A stretch of 64,000 nucleotides of DNA from Maratus speciosus. Lineage: Eukaryota > Arthropoda > Arachnida > Araneae > Salticidae. Each line of letters opens with the position of its first letter. Positions within the stretch are counted from its first letter, which is position 1. Shown here one piece after another: positions 1 through 12,180 of this stretch. The notes below the pieces were generated by a model, which saw only the letters and a program-made list of their open reading frames with translations, made no database searches and was not told the origin of the DNA. The position numbers and the translations under genes were made by a program. The stretch lies in contig CAWVRF010001077.1 of assembly GCA_963932465.1 (NCBI GenBank), positions 1-64,000 on the forward strand. The letters are read 5' to 3'.

Positions 1-178
1 CTCATACTCAGGATCCTCGTTTCTTCTAGAAGTGAAGATGAGAATAAAGTAAAAACAGAAAATATGATGAAAATTAACACTTTTATTGCAGAACAATCAG
101 AGGTATAATCTTCACGTGAGTCGACTCGAAGTTGGGATAGGTGGCGAAGACATACACATTTTAAACATACACCATGTG

Positions 179-533
179 CAGGGGTGGGGAATTTCTAGAA
201 AATTTTACCAGCCAGCAATGTGCAACATACAGTTGAAAATTGTTATGACAAAATTTACGCGACTGCAAAAATAGTTGATTACAATTACTACAATACATTT
301 TCATCGTTTTCTATAAAATTAAGAAATATATACAAGAGAGGAAAGTTTAATATAGAATATAGTACCATGCTTACACCGTAGTAATTTGGAAAATATAGCT
401 AACTAATAAAAAAATAAAAGTTTTCGGTATATCACTTTAGTTTCAGTTTCCGAAGACAAACTAAAAATTCACTCGCCCTGTCGGAAAATCAGCTCGCCAG
501 TGGCGAATAAAATGATGCATTTCCCCACTCCTG
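179..533. mobile_element. hAT-type MITE with 8-bp target duplication
   Basis: The left end reads CAGGGGTGGGGAATTTC and the right end is its imperfect inverse (ATTTCCCCACTCCTG). The 8 bases ACCATGTG stand on both sides (171-178 and 534-541). A CAGGG-type inverted terminus with an 8-bp duplication is the hAT signature. At 355 bp, with no coding sequence, it must depend on transposase made elsewhere. Confidence 0.85.
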
Positions 534-597
534 ACCATGTGGGATCAGACACAGACAGAACCACAATTTATATTCAGTAATATTCAATTTTATCAGA

Positions 598-880
598 AGT
601 GAATGTTTATGAGAAATAAAATAAGACTTGTATATTAATAGCTCATAAAATTAGTTAAGTAATAAAACATGTAATTGAGTAACCATTGTCCTCTTTAATT
701 TTATAAAGCAGTAAAAATTAATAAAATTGGGGGGCGGGGGTAAATGGCCAGTGTAAACCACATAAAGCAAGTTGGTATTGCCCTTTTAAAATTTGGCTGA
801 TATATTTCACTAGCAGCTCCATCTCAGTTTTATTCCAGTATTAATGTCTTCATTATTGAGAAATTGAATTACTTATTAAA
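598..880 (-). repeat. Fragment of the hAT element at 1122-1867, inverted
   Basis: This stretch is the reverse complement of roughly 1283-1562, with scattered mismatches and indels, including the adjacent poly-G/poly-C tracts (730 and 1424). Similarity stops abruptly on both sides. It is either a second, truncated copy in opposite orientation or the product of an inverted local duplication. Confidence 0.75.
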
Positions 881-1121
881 AAAATTAAAAATCAAACTGC
901 ATATGCGAACATAAAACATTCATGTTAAACGCCAAACAGAAAAATTTGTTAGAAGGTACTAGATAGAAACAAGTCTGGTAGTAAAAAATATTTATCATCC
1001 CCCCTCCCCCATTTTGTCAGTTTTTTGCTTGATTTTTAAAAACTTAAACATAGATTTTCAAACAGCATACATTTTTTTTTGGGGGGGGGGGGATTCCAGG
1101 TCTTGCAGAGTTGGATAAAAC

Positions 1122-1867
1122 CAGGGTTGCAAAAAAGCCAACTAAAATTAAAAAAGCCTTTAACCGGCTTTTTTTTTTTTTTTTGGCTATAATTGGCTTT
1201 TATACAGTGAAGCATTGTAATTATAAACTACACATTTTAAAGTGTTCTTAATTAGTTTTAAGGACATTTAATTGATTTAGAATTTAATAAGTAATTCAAT
1301 TTCTCAATAATGAAGACATTAATACTGGAATAAAACTTAGATGGAGCTGCTTGTGAAACATACCAGCTAAATTTTAAAAGGGCCATACCAACTGCTTTAC
1401 ACGGTTTACACTGGACATTTACCCCCCCCCCCCCAATTTTATTCATTTTTACTGCTTTATAAAATTAAAGAGGACAATGGTTACTCAATTACATGTTTTA
1501 TTACTTAACTAATTTTAAGAGCTATTAATATACAACTCTTATTTTATTTCTCATAAACATTTAAAATCATACAGTCATTGGAGTCTAACTTATATTCTTT
1601 TCAATATTTATTTTTTTTTCTGACTTATTGCCTTAGCAGTTGCTTTTTAGCAGTTATAAAGACTTATTTATTTAACAAAATTTAACAGAAATTTATAATA
1701 TTTTTAGTAGAAAATATTTATAAGTGTATTAAAAATGAATTGATCCAAATTTAATATGAATTAGCTGTAAACCAACTTTTAAAAACAAAAACCAGCTTTT
1801 TTTAAGTGGTTAAAACCAAAAAAAGCTGGCCGGCTTTTTTTGGCCTGGCTAACAGCCGGAAACCCTG
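1122..1867. mobile_element. hAT-type element, non-autonomous
   Basis: The termini are CAGGGTTGCAAAAAAGCC on the left and GCCGGAAACCCTG on the right, flanked by GATAAAAC (1114-1121) and GATGAAAC (1868-1875), an 8-bp target duplication with one mismatch. Subterminal GGCTTTTTT/AAAAAAGCC motifs recur at both ends. No transposase frame remains. Confidence 0.8.
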
Positions 1868-2269
1868 GATGAAACAGCAAAAAATTTAACAATAAGGCAT
1901 TATTTCAGGTTTCACAGACCATAAAAATCAGAGGAAAAATAAGGGAAATTTTACTATGTTAATCCTGACATGCAGCGTTTTCAGTAAAAAACAGATTTTC
2001 TCATATTCAAGCAGAACATTCGAAAAATGGAGTTAAGAGAATTTTTGAATATTTTGCGAATTCTGATAGTAAATATAAGATATTTTTGTTTTACTTTCAT
2101 TCTTGAACATTTTTAAAAGATTCATTTCTTTGCAGCTATGCAGAATTTTCTGTTGACAATCTGCAGCAAACCAACCTCAAAGCAGAATATGCTTAAAAGT
2201 GCGATATACATCGCAGAACAACAGACTTCCCTGCAGAACATTTCAAATTCTCAGTTTCAAGAAAATTCA

Positions 2270-2298
2270 CCATTCAATTTGTCACTCAATAGCCGGGG

Positions 2299-2339
<41 letters not shown>

Positions 2340-2923
2340 ATTACAACATTTTTTAAATGTTCATTTAAAAAGATTGCAAAATTCATCAATTGGTTGCGAG
2401 AAAAACTTGCAAAATTCGTCCGACAATCATGGAGAACAAATCGTGAAATCTTTCAGCCTGTTGTGGAAAAACATACAAAATTCGATGAAGTCGCGGGAAA
2501 AAATCAACGATTTTCACCAATTAGTCGCAGGTAAAAAACTCCGTGAAATTCGTTAGTGCATCGCCAGAAGAAACTGAAAAAAAAAAAAACCCTGATTTTC
2601 TCTTATCAATTGCAAAACCTAAAAATTTGCCTATGGTACTAGGAAAAAATTGAGAAATTTGCCAGTGGATCGACGGAAAAAACTGTGAAATTCGTCGATC
2701 AATAGCAGGAAAAAAAACCCCCCTCACGTCTTTCCCCAATCGGTCCCAAGAAAAAGCCGCAAAAATTTGCCTATTGGTAAGAAAAATATCGCGAAATTTT
2801 AAAATCTGTCACAGGTTTTTTTTTAAAAGTGAACTTCGTCAGTGGATCGCTGGAAAAAATCAGAAATTCGTCAATCAGTCGTGGAAAAAACCCCTGAGAT
2901 TTGGCCAATTGGTTGCAAAAAAG
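2270..2923. repeat. Degenerate A-rich tandem repeat, first block
   Basis: Units of about 40-45 bp recur with the pattern GCAAAATTCGTC, then AATCGGTCGC, then a run of A. Drift is heavy, and one unit contains a run of about 40 A (about 2299-2337). The same repeat resumes at 3962 after a hAT insertion. Frames read through it are rich in lysine and asparagine and are artefacts of the repeat. Confidence 0.75.
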
Positions 2924-3961
2924 TAGTGGTGTACTGAGTAGTACTTTGGCCGAGTAGCCGAGTACCGAATACCAAGTAGTTGTGTAATAAGAAAAAAAAA
3001 CACACTGATGTGCACATAATGTGAGCTTGTGTGTACATATATATACCTGTGTGTACATATATATAACCATATGTGTACATATATATAGTACAATTTTTGA
3101 CAATTCAAAACAGTAGCAAAAAAAAAGAAGAATTGACACATAACAAGTACAATTATTAACCAATATAAATTAAAACATTCTTCAACCCTCAATTTATTCT
3201 GATACTTGAAATCTGTCTATGAAAAATAAAAATGTTTATTGGTTACTGTAACAATTCATTGAATGATGCAAAACATTCCATATTTATTTTGTAACTGTAC
3301 CTTATTTTCTTTTGATTAAAAATAAAAAGAGAGGTGTAGGAAGAGACCTGAATGGAGACCCTGATGGAGAAACTGACACTCCATTTGCATGGCGGGGGGG
3401 GGGGGGGGGGGGGACTTTTCCGATTATGTGCAACCTTGCAAAAAAATTCTTATGTGCACCTTCAACCACTGTTATTCTGAACGTATATTTTCAGAGGCAG
3501 GCCAAATTTACAGTAATGCTCTGTTTATTGATAATGTAGAATATTTGGTGTTTTTGCACCATAATTGAAATATAATAAATTTAATTATTAATTTTTTTAT
3601 TGCATTTTCAGTTTCTTTATCCAAAATAAGTCTTTTCTGTTTTCCTATATATTTAAAAAAAAACTTATTTTTTTTTGTATAAATGTGAAACTAAATTTTA
3701 ATCTGGATTTATTTTGAGGGTTTTTGTTCTTAACTTTTTCTATATTTTGTAGCCATATTGTTAAATACCAAGTAAATAATTTCAGGAATTATTGCATATA
3801 TTATACATTGATATTCGAATAACTTTTTACAGATCAGTTATAAATTCATATGCTTAAAAAATGAAATTCTTACAACTACTCAGTATTGGCCGAGTACTCG
3901 GCCAAAATTTCGCCGAGTGCCGAGTACTCGGCAAATTGGCCAAGTACTCGGTACGGCTCTA
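2924..3961 (+). mobile_element. hAT element inserted in the A-rich repeat
   Basis: It starts TAGTGGTGTACTGAGTA and ends with the inverse-like TACTCGGTACGGCTCTA. The 8 bases CAAAAAAG lie on both sides (2916-2923 and 3962-3969). Subterminal GGCCGAGTA motifs are repeated at both ends. It contains a relic of the transposase C-terminus. A GTGTACATATATATA microsatellite lies at 3031-3087 and a run of about 22 G at 3393-3413. Confidence 0.85.
3312..3570 (+). pseudogene. hAT transposase C-terminal dimerisation domain, relic
   Basis: The frame reads a segment like CNLAKKFLCAPSTTVI. After a one-base shift near 3485 it continues as RIFSEAGQIYSN and later NVEYLVFLHHN, then stops. This order (a leucine/lysine-rich helix, a P-[AS]-T-S-x-x-[SE]-R-x-F-S-type core, then N-x-x-x-L-x-F-L-x-x-N) is the conserved tail of hAT transposases, which mediates dimerisation in the nucleus. 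The frameshift, a G homopolymer in the expected tryptophan region and the lack of a catalytic domain show it is dead. It sits inside the 2924-3961 element in matching orientation. Confidence 0.75.
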
Positions 3962-4845
3962 CAAAAAAGCAACAAAGTTTTCCAATCAACAGAAAGAAAA
4001 TATTGCAAAATTTACCGATCTGTTGCAGGTAAAACGTGCAATTAGTCGATCAAGAAGCTGCTGCAAAACTTGCTTATTGGTACAAGGAAAATTTCACAAA
4101 ATTCGTCAATTGGTCATGGAAAAAAAAAAAATGCAAAATTTGTCAGCAAAACGTCAGAAGGAAGGAAAAAAAAAAAAAATCAGAAATTCATCGATCAGTC
4201 GCGGTAAAAATCCACAATTTTTGCCAATCAGTTGCAAAGAAAAAAACAGCAAAGTTTGCCAATGAGTAGAAATTAAATATCGTGAAATTCACCCATCGGT
4301 CGAGGCTAAAAAATTGCGACATTCTTTAGTGGATCATTGGAAAAAATCAGAAATTCTTCGATCCAATCAGTCACAAGAAAAAGATAAAAAAAATAGCCAA
4401 TCAGTAAAAAGAAAATATAATGAAATTCGCCTATCAGTCGCATGTAAAAAAAAAAAAAAAAAATTAAAATCGTCAGAAAAATCACGAAATCAGTTGATTT
4501 TTCCCATCTGTCGCAAGAAAAAACTAACATTTGCCTATCAGTTGTCGGTAAAAAACACAAAATTCATAGTCCAGTAGTGTGAAAAAAAACTATGATTTTC
4601 GCCAATCGGTCGAAGAAAATTATCGCAAAGATTGCCTACTGGTCGCAGTTCAACGTGAAATTAGTCGGTGAATTGTGGAAAATATATCTAAATTATTAAA
4701 TCAGTCATGGGGAAAAAAATTGTGAAATTCGACGATTGGTTCTGAGAAAAAAAATATACAAAATTAGTCAGGTAACAGAGGGGAAAAAAAAAAAACAAAA
4801 TTCATCATTCAATCGGGATAAAATCGCAAAATTTGCCAATAGTTT
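3962..4845. repeat. Degenerate A-rich tandem repeat, second block
   Basis: It continues the 2270-2923 repeat with the same alternation of CAATCRGTCGC-like and GCAAAATT-like motifs separated by A-runs. The two blocks were contiguous before the hAT insertion. No terminal inverted repeats are visible around the whole, so it looks like an old minisatellite. Confidence 0.75.
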
Positions 4846-5187
4846 CTTTCGTGTGTGTATGTCAATGTTTTACAAAATGTCTTTTGCATTTCTATAAAAA
4901 GATGCAGCCACACTTCCTCATATATAAGAAAATCTCCCTGTGTCTTTCTTTTTTATCGCCGCAGAACGTTCTTGATCAGCTGAAGTTTGTTACAGAACAT
5001 TGTAAAGTATTCTGTTCTGGGGCTATCCAAAAATTTTCCTACATCCCAAAAATGCAGTATTATATGAAATAATAGTAATCCATAAAATAAGCAAAATTAC
5101 ATTTACAACAAAAATATGAGTGAAAATACACATATAAGACACATATCAGAAATATGAGTAAATCTAGAAATTAATATATATTTTTAG

Positions 5188-5909
5188 CAGGGTTCGGTGA
5201 TATATATTATGACATATATCCATATTTATTTTTTAAATATCATGAAGCTCGATATTTTCAAAATATTGTGCATAATATTTTTGAAATTTTAAGTCAAAAC
5301 AGGTGTAAATGTTTTTTTTTTTACCGTTATTAAGTGTCATTCTGCAAATAAGAACTTTTGCTTTGGCTGTGGCTTTTTTGTCTTCCCCCCCCCCCCCCCG
5401 TCCCTAAAAAATCTTTTTCAAGCTTTGCAATTGAAATTGAATTTTTAAAATGTAGAACGAACAATTATTTGTGGAACAATATTTGCTTAAAAGAGCTGTT
5501 GAAAGATAAGTTGTCTAGTTTAGAAAAGTTATTTACAGTTTCATTAGAATTTTTTCCGATTTTGGTTTTCTTCAGTTTAAATGTAGTCAATTAATTGATT
5601 TTCCATTTTGTTTTATTAGAATATTGGGTACTTTTCTATTAGCTGGGTGCCAGTGTTATATATACATACATATGTATATATATTCACACACATACACATG
5701 TACAAGACACACACATACAAATACATATATATGTATATACCCAGCTAACAGGAAAGTACCGAATATTGTTTTAATGTTTTCAAGCGAAGTGCAGTTATGT
5801 TTTAGTTTCTAATTTAAATTAGGTCTGAATATATTTATAATAACAAATAATTTGACAATTTCGAAAATATTGGATAATATTTTCGAAAATATCATGATAA
5901 TGAACCCTG
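5188..5909. mobile_element. hAT-type element hosting a microsatellite MITE
   Basis: Left end CAGGGTTCGGTGATAT; right end ATCATGATAATGAACCCTG. Flanks ATTTTTAG and TATTTTAG give a near-perfect 8-bp duplication. No recognisable transposase domain remains in the 722 bp, although a weak open frame runs over 5420-5594. The 134-bp MITE at 5627-5760 inserted later. Confidence 0.75.
5627..5760. mobile_element. MITE with GGTAC terminus and internal TA/CA microsatellite
   Basis: The terminal inverted repeats are GGTACTTTTCTATTAGCTGG and CCAGCTAACAGGAAAGTACC. GAATATTG is duplicated exactly on both sides (5619-5626 and 5761-5768). The interior is almost wholly TATATACATACA-type simple sequence. A second copy lies at 48332-48514. 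Confidence 0.85.
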
Positions 5910-7110
5910 TATTTTAGCAATTTTTTAAAGCTCAGAATTACTTTTTAAACTGTTAAAGTTATCTGCAAGATCTAAAATAATTTGCAGCACCTGCTGGTCT
6001 GTTTCTTCAAACAGTCTTAAAAAACTTTGAACGCTAAAAAACATGAAAAAAATGGCTCAAGCATTTTTATTTATTGTCTAAGGAAAATTAAAAAAGGAAG
6101 AAAAGGTTAAATTATTTTGCCGTTTTTCTCTATTTAATAAATTTCTCGATTTAGCAAAATTTTTCTATGGTCTCAACAAAAATACTTTGATTTCACGAAT
6201 TTATAATTCCGATTTAATGAATAACTTTAGATTTAAAAATAAAAAAAATAGAAGAAATTTTCTAACATAAATAAAAACATTTCCCTAATCTGAAACAGCC
6301 TTGTGAAGCAGAAATATCTACATGCAAAAATGTACATTACAGAGAGGTTTCATTTTAAATACATGTAAAACATAGTTTGTTTGTTTGTTTGGTTTTTTTT
6401 TTGGGGGGGGGGGGGAGGGGGAGGCGGATTAACTGGATTTTACAGTAATAGCATTTAATTCCTAGTTTTTAAAATACAATAAAATGTACTTACATTAATT
6501 AAATGTAGTTCAACATCATCTTAAAAAGCAGACTGAGAAGTTGGCTAGGTGTCAAACTTTATGGTGGTAAATCCTATGGAAATTTTAAAAAAATTAAAAA
6601 TGTATGTATGTATGTATGTGTATATATATATATAACAATTATACTAAATTTGAATATTTAAATACATATTGTTCTGAATTTCTTTCACGCAATAAACTAA
6701 AAGTTTTGAAGCATTTTATAAACTAATGAAAGATGTATTTCTTGAAAATGTCATCATTATCATTAAAAAAATTCTTTTTTTCTTATTAGCTATAGAAAAT
6801 CAGCAATTCAGCACAAAGTTTAACTTTTAGATTATTGCACAACTACAAATCATCTCCTTAAGAACTTTTCAGTAAGCAAATTTATTAAAAAAAATAAAAT
6901 AAGTCAGTTTTATGCTGACATACAATTTTACCAAAAATTACGATGTCCAGAAAGAATTAAATGGCAAAATTAATGCAGGTCACAGGACCACTAAAAAAAA
7001 AAAAGCTATTATAAATTGCCTGACAGCAGTCACTTCCTCTTACAAGGAGAAAGAAAAAAAAAATTCTTGTATTCCATTGAAATGATTACACTTTTCAGGT
7101 TATGTTAATA
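5910..7110. other. AT-rich sequence, no gene seen
   Basis: No coding or terminal-repeat structure was found. It contains a T-run/G-run at about 6392-6420 and a TATG/TA microsatellite at about 6601-6633. Confidence 0.5.
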
Positions 7111-7483
7111 CAGTAAGTAGACTTCCCCAAAATCTGCACAGCCCCGGAACAGAGGTTGTGCAGATTTCTAATCGTTGCTTTGTTTACATTTTTTAAACAG
7201 TAATTTGAATGTAATAATGCAATCAAATTATAACGAATTCTTACAGTATAGTAAAATAAATTAAGTAAAACTAAAATGATAAAAAGTAAAGGTCAAGCAA
7301 ATAATTAATGTATAATTAAGTACTATGCATAGCAAAAGATGAGATACATTTCCCTTGAATTATTCAATGAAACTATTAATTCACATCAAAATCAAAGTAA
7401 GGAAATTTTATTTCAGGTTTGCCTCGCAATCTTAATAACCAAAAAGCTTGATCAATACGTAAGTATATTTGGTAAAAAGTAGT

Positions 7484-9095
7484 GATGCAACGAATAGTGG
7501 TTTGGCCGAATAACCGAATATTCGGCCAAGTTGCAGCTGAATATTCGGCCTATTCGGCCGTCGAATAGTGAACTTATTTTGGCCTAAAAACAAAATATGG
7601 TATGCACTATATGCACAATTCTTGTATATTTCACATTTAAAATGTATTGTTTTCTTTAAAAAAATTATTTATATACAAATTTTTAATTTTTTAAAGCATT
7701 ATTTTACTCTGAAAAAATATTCGGCCTAAAAATTGCCTCAATAATATAATTCAGACCCCCCCCCCCCCAAAAAAAAAAAAAAAAAATTCTTAGCAAAAGT
7801 TCCTCATCAGGTACTGTCTGGTTACATTTTAATAGATATTATATGTGTTGTTGCTACATTTTAAAATAATGACAAAATTTTAAAAGTACTAGGAAACATA
7901 AATTTCAGCTTTCAGATGAAATAAAATAAAAAATAAGAAATCTTAATATCTTAAGAAAAACCACTGATAGAAAGGGTGAAAGGAATATCCTCTAAAATGG
8001 TGGAAAGAAATCACTGTAGACTTTATAAAGCTCACAATTAACAAAATTTTTATTTATCATTATTTTTTTTTTTTTTTTTATTTGCTGTCAGCAGTGAAGC
8101 CTCTTTAGAAAGTGCGCCTCAATGTGAAGAGTAAAAGAAATTAGTACTTTTCTTTCCCAGCCACTACTAGAAAGACAACAGCGTCCTTTGGGGTGGTGGG
8201 CGAAAAATTCAGAAGACTTTCTAAATGTTTCACATATAGTCAAAAAGTACCTTTCTGCACCAGGAAGTACCATATATAGTGAGAGGTTATTTTCAGAAAC
8301 AGGTAACATTTACAAAAAAAAAAAAAAGAAAAAAGAAAGACTATCATTTGAGAATGCTGATTATTATTATTTCTGCATCACAATCTACGTTTATTGAAAA
8401 CATTTTCACTGTTTTTTAAGGCATTACAATGCTATTCTTGAAAAAAATATCTAAAACGTAAAGGCATACTAATTAAAAGAATTTAGTATTTACATTTCTT
8501 TCATTATTTAATAAGAAATAGTAACAGACTTAAAAAAAATCACTTAAATTATATTTCACTTTTAAGTGTATTTTACTAAAAAAAACTTAACTATTGCAAC
8601 ATATACGACTTAAATATCTTATACATATAATACATCTATATCTAATCAATCATATATTTATGTTCTTTATAGGTATAATTCAAAATATTATTGAAATAAA
8701 TATTTTTTTATGTAACAAGAGTTAAATGTTAAACTTCCCATTATGATTAAAAAAAAAATTGAATTAGCTTGTTACAGCTGTATTAAAACAATTTTGAATA
8801 GATTAATTTTAAATTTAACATATTATGTTAGTTTATTACAGATACTTTTTGTACTTACTGATAATTTTTTTTTAACATGATTCCTAAATTAGCCTCTTAT
8901 ATAAAAATGGTTAGATAAAACCCATTCGGAGTATGAAAGTTAATGGAAAAAAAAGTGTTAGTTAATTTCAAATAAAATTTTCATTATATATGATGAATAT
9001 AAATTGTCAAATTAAAAAGTTATACTGTGTAAATATAAAAACATTTATTACAGTGTATTATTCGGCCAAGGCCGAATAATGGACAAGATTGTGAT
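7484..9095 (+). mobile_element. hAT element, 3' end decayed
   Basis: The 5' part begins TAGTGATGCAACGAATAGTG and continues with repeated GGCCGAATATTCGGCC motifs, a common hAT terminus and subterminal pattern. Another ATTCGGCC cluster near 9060 marks the other end, but no clean terminus or target duplication can be drawn there. A transposase C-terminal relic lies at 8140-8397. Confidence 0.6.
8140..8397 (+). pseudogene. hAT transposase C-terminal dimerisation domain, relic
   Basis: The frame contains GWWAKNSEDF, then IVKKYLSAPGSTIYSERLFS, then FENADYYYFC. The W-W followed by a Y-L-x-x-P-x-[ST]-x-x-x-S-E-R-x-F-S core is diagnostic for hAT transposases. A run of lysine codons (A-rich expansion at 8312-8335) interrupts the domain before the last helix. 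Only the final ~80 residues of a protein usually 500-700 long remain, and the RNase-H-like catalytic core is absent. Confidence 0.8.
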
Positions 9096-9400
9096 TACCA
9101 GTGATACAGCAATATCTTAATTTTTTTGAAAAATAAATTACACTTTCTTCATGAAAAACCATAAGTACAGTTATATTATCAAGAATTACATATTAAATTA
9201 TGCATATAGAATGATATGAAACTAAAAATTTTTGTAATTTTGCCCCTAAATCTGAACTGATAGTTTCATTGTTTACATATGTGATAATGTGCAGGTTTGA
9301 AGGAGTCTACTGTATTAGTATATATAGAATTTAATTTTATATAAGTGCTAACAGACATTATTAACAAAAATAGATGCTTCTACATTAACACAGTCAACCA

Positions 9401-9435
<35 letters not shown>

Positions 9436-9606
9436 GTAAGCCAAACTGTAACTCCAATAAATAAATATTGTGCCATTAGAATCTTAAAAAAACACAAGAA
9501 ATTCAGAAGAACAGCACTCATTAAAGTATCAAATATCAGAAACTTTAAGCAATAAAACTTACAATGTATTAAATGACAACAGAAAAAAAACTTGGATATT
9601 TAGGCA

Positions 9607-10436
9607 TATACTACTTAATTATCCCATCAACCAATTTTACCAAATTATACAAATTGACAATTTTTATTTTAAATAGCGAAAGAACAAATAAATTAGTAAA
9701 ACATTAATAAAAATACAAATAAAAAGTCGAATTAAAAATCACTTAATGACATGTATCGTGTTTTAATGTCAAGTGAATGTGACATTTACGATCATCTAAT
9801 AATGGCATTTAATCTTATATAGTGTTGAATCTAGAAAAAGGGGCCGCCAAGCAGGAATTTTTCAAAAAAGGAACACTATTCTAAAATAAGGGCTCATTTT
9901 TTGGAACAGATGTATTATTATCCCAGGGTCTGCCATCTTGGATTTTTTTTCTTGGCTTGAATTAAAAATTATTTTTTTATTAATAGTTATAATTATTATA
10001 TACCAGTTTTTTCAATATTATATTAACCTATGAACAATATTTAACCATTGGCGACATTACTACTTGGCAAAAAAAGAGTTTTCATGCATGTAAAAAATCC
10101 AAGATGGCCGACCCTGGGATAATAACACATCTAAGCCCATTTTTTTTTACAAAAGAGCACACTTGTGCCTTGTTCCCAAAACATATTTTGAACTGGTTTG
10201 TCTAGAACCCCTAGAATTTGCAATATTTTCCCAATATCAATTGAATTGCCGCGGGGTGCATTAGGAAGTGTTAAAAAGGGTAGCTGGGTGCATCGGAAGG
10301 GTTTAAAAGAGCCGCCGGATGCAAAAAAGAAATAAAAAGGGCCTCCAGGCGCTGCGCCCTACTAAAACGGCTTAGAGTCAACACTACTTATAGTTTGGCG
10401 ATAGTTTTTGGGTCGACGGGATAATCAAGTAGTACC
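9607..10436. mobile_element. GGTAC-family MITE, interrupted by a second element
   Basis: The ends are decayed forms of GGTACTACTTAGTTATCCCG and its complement. The right end reads GGGATAATCAAGTAGTACC. Interior similarity to 22513-22797, 46819-47103 and 47279-47769 is clear: a conserved CAAATTGACA stretch, AACGAAAGAACAAATAAATTA and GTGACATTTACGATCA. A 565-bp element is inserted after position 9820. Confidence 0.75.
9821..10385. mobile_element. Nested element with AGTGTTGA inverted termini
   Basis: The termini are AGTGTTGAATCTAG and TTAGAGTCAACACT. The host sequence CTTATA appears on both sides, so a 6-8 bp target duplication is likely. Inside, 9863-9950 and 10088-10185 form another inverted repeat, including a conserved ATCCAAGATGGCC motif, so a third layer may be present. 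GC is higher than the surroundings on the right (10245-10380). Confidence 0.6.
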
Positions 10437-10633
10437 TACCAATATTTATTTACATTATTTTTCTTAATTATCCATCCATCTTGGCTGGTGGATAAATGTA
10501 TGTGAATTGAAACTTGAAGTGACTTGTAACATGAATTGAAACTGATCTATTGTAAATTGTAAGTAATTATGCATCAAAACATTTATTCAAGATTTTTTAT
10601 ATTTTAATATTGTGATGTCACAGTTTAATGATT

Positions 10634-10814
10634 ACCTATTTTTTTATTATTATTATTAACAAAATAACTAATAAATCAGTAAACATCATTAAAAATACAG
10701 ATAAATGTTGAATTAAAAAACACTTGATCAGATAAACACAAGCAATGCACCTGACATCAATGAATTTGACGGCACAGTCATGCATTTTTGGTTTTAAATC
10801 CTACAGTTTGGCAA

Positions 10815-10845
<31 letters not shown>

Positions 10846-10900
10846 GAATGAATGAAAAGTGGTCAACAGGATAACTGATTAGTACATAAAATTGTAATAC
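10634..10900. repeat. Truncated GGTAC-family MITE
   Basis: It contains the family's interior (AACTAATAAATCAGTAAACATC to GTTTGGCAATTTT) and a decayed right end, GTGGTCAACAGGATAACTGA. The left terminus is missing. A run of about 27 T interrupts it near 10820-10846. Confidence 0.55.
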
Positions 10901-12180
10901 TGTGTAGTCCCTTTTAGATAAAGTGGCCACTTATAAAATTTTACTACTGGCCGCTAATGAAATTTCCCAGTTTTACCGCTTACCTGGAAAATTTTCAAAC
11001 ATGCTGAAACAACCGAAAATAAGTTGAGAACATAGCAAAGATTTCATTAATAATATAATAATAATCTAAATCAAAATTTCAGTGCTATTAAATACATTTT
11101 ATATTACTTTTAAATTTAATTTAAGTAATAACTATTCCAAACAAATAATTTTTCTATCAAATAATTTTCTCTTTCTGAAACATTTGAAATTCAGTTTGGT
11201 TTTCAAATGCATAAAATTGGCTGGTGCTCATACTTAAAAGCCAAGCAATCAAAAAGTTTTCCCCATTTTTAAGTAAAGGCAGAAAATATTTTACAAAATG
11301 CTGTCAAAGTTGACACTTTGAAGAAAATTTCTATAAAGCAACAGTGGGGAGAGAAAAAAACTGCTGTCATGATCATGAAACAATTATTTAGGTATAACTA
11401 AAGATTTAATTAATTTAACAAAAAAAATTATATTACAAACAATTTTAATAATCATAATCATGCCAGCAAATTTTATGCTTTAAAATTTAAAAAATCATCG
11501 AAATGTTTTATACTGAGTGGGAACGTTTTTAGAGAACCGATTTAACAAGACATTTAAATATCATATGAAAGATATGCATGTAATACATCATTTAAACCAA
11601 AAGTGTTGATCATGAAAAGGTTTACTCTATATAATAATTATAAAAGACGCTCTGGAATATTTTAAACTAATCATAACGACAAATTGTGAAAAAAGTTCTG
11701 GGAAGATTCTCAGAAGATTCAACATCCTATATAAGAATTGCATTTCGTAAAACTTTTTCAAAATTGTAGTTTAATGATTCGGTTTCTTCGCTTAATCTTT
11801 TAAAAACATCAAACTTAGGTGTCAAACAAAAACTTAATGTTCCATTACGATATTTTACAAAAGAACTTAAAATGTCAACAAAAACAGTATACTACCTACT
11901 ATAAATTTGTTTTTATAGAATCCTAGAAGAATGGATATCAAGTTGTTTAAAACAATATGGCATTTAAGTTATTAAATATAAATTCTTAGTAATTAACATC
12001 TTTAAAAAGGTTACTTTTAGGATTTATTCTAACATAATTCTTGAATCCGAACTCTAACAATTTTAGGCTTACTTACAGGCAAGAGCTGATTATCGATTCA
12101 GTTGCAATTTCGACATATAAATTTGGTACATAAACAGAAAAATCATTACAGAATAAACAAGTATATATTATACAGCTTAC
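10901..12180. other. AT-rich sequence, no gene seen
   Basis: I see no coding region, inverted termini or tandem repeat. If the putative exon at 12181 is real, this would be the start of its intron on the minus strand. Confidence 0.4.

Larger units (their letters stand above)
7111..9312. mobile_element. pogo/Tigger-like element containing a hAT
   Basis: The left end is TA followed by CAGTAAGTAGACTTCCCC. The right end is the inverse-like GAAGGAGTCTACTG followed by TA. Both are followed inward by TGTGCAGAT/AATCTGCACA-like motifs. A TA duplication with CAG...CTG ends fits the Tc1/mariner-pogo group. Most of the interior is a later hAT insertion. Confidence 0.6.

Noticed and set aside
3861..4265. 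134-residue plus-strand frame
   Set aside because: It spans the hAT end and the A-rich degenerate repeat, and its lysine-rich sequence follows from the repeat.
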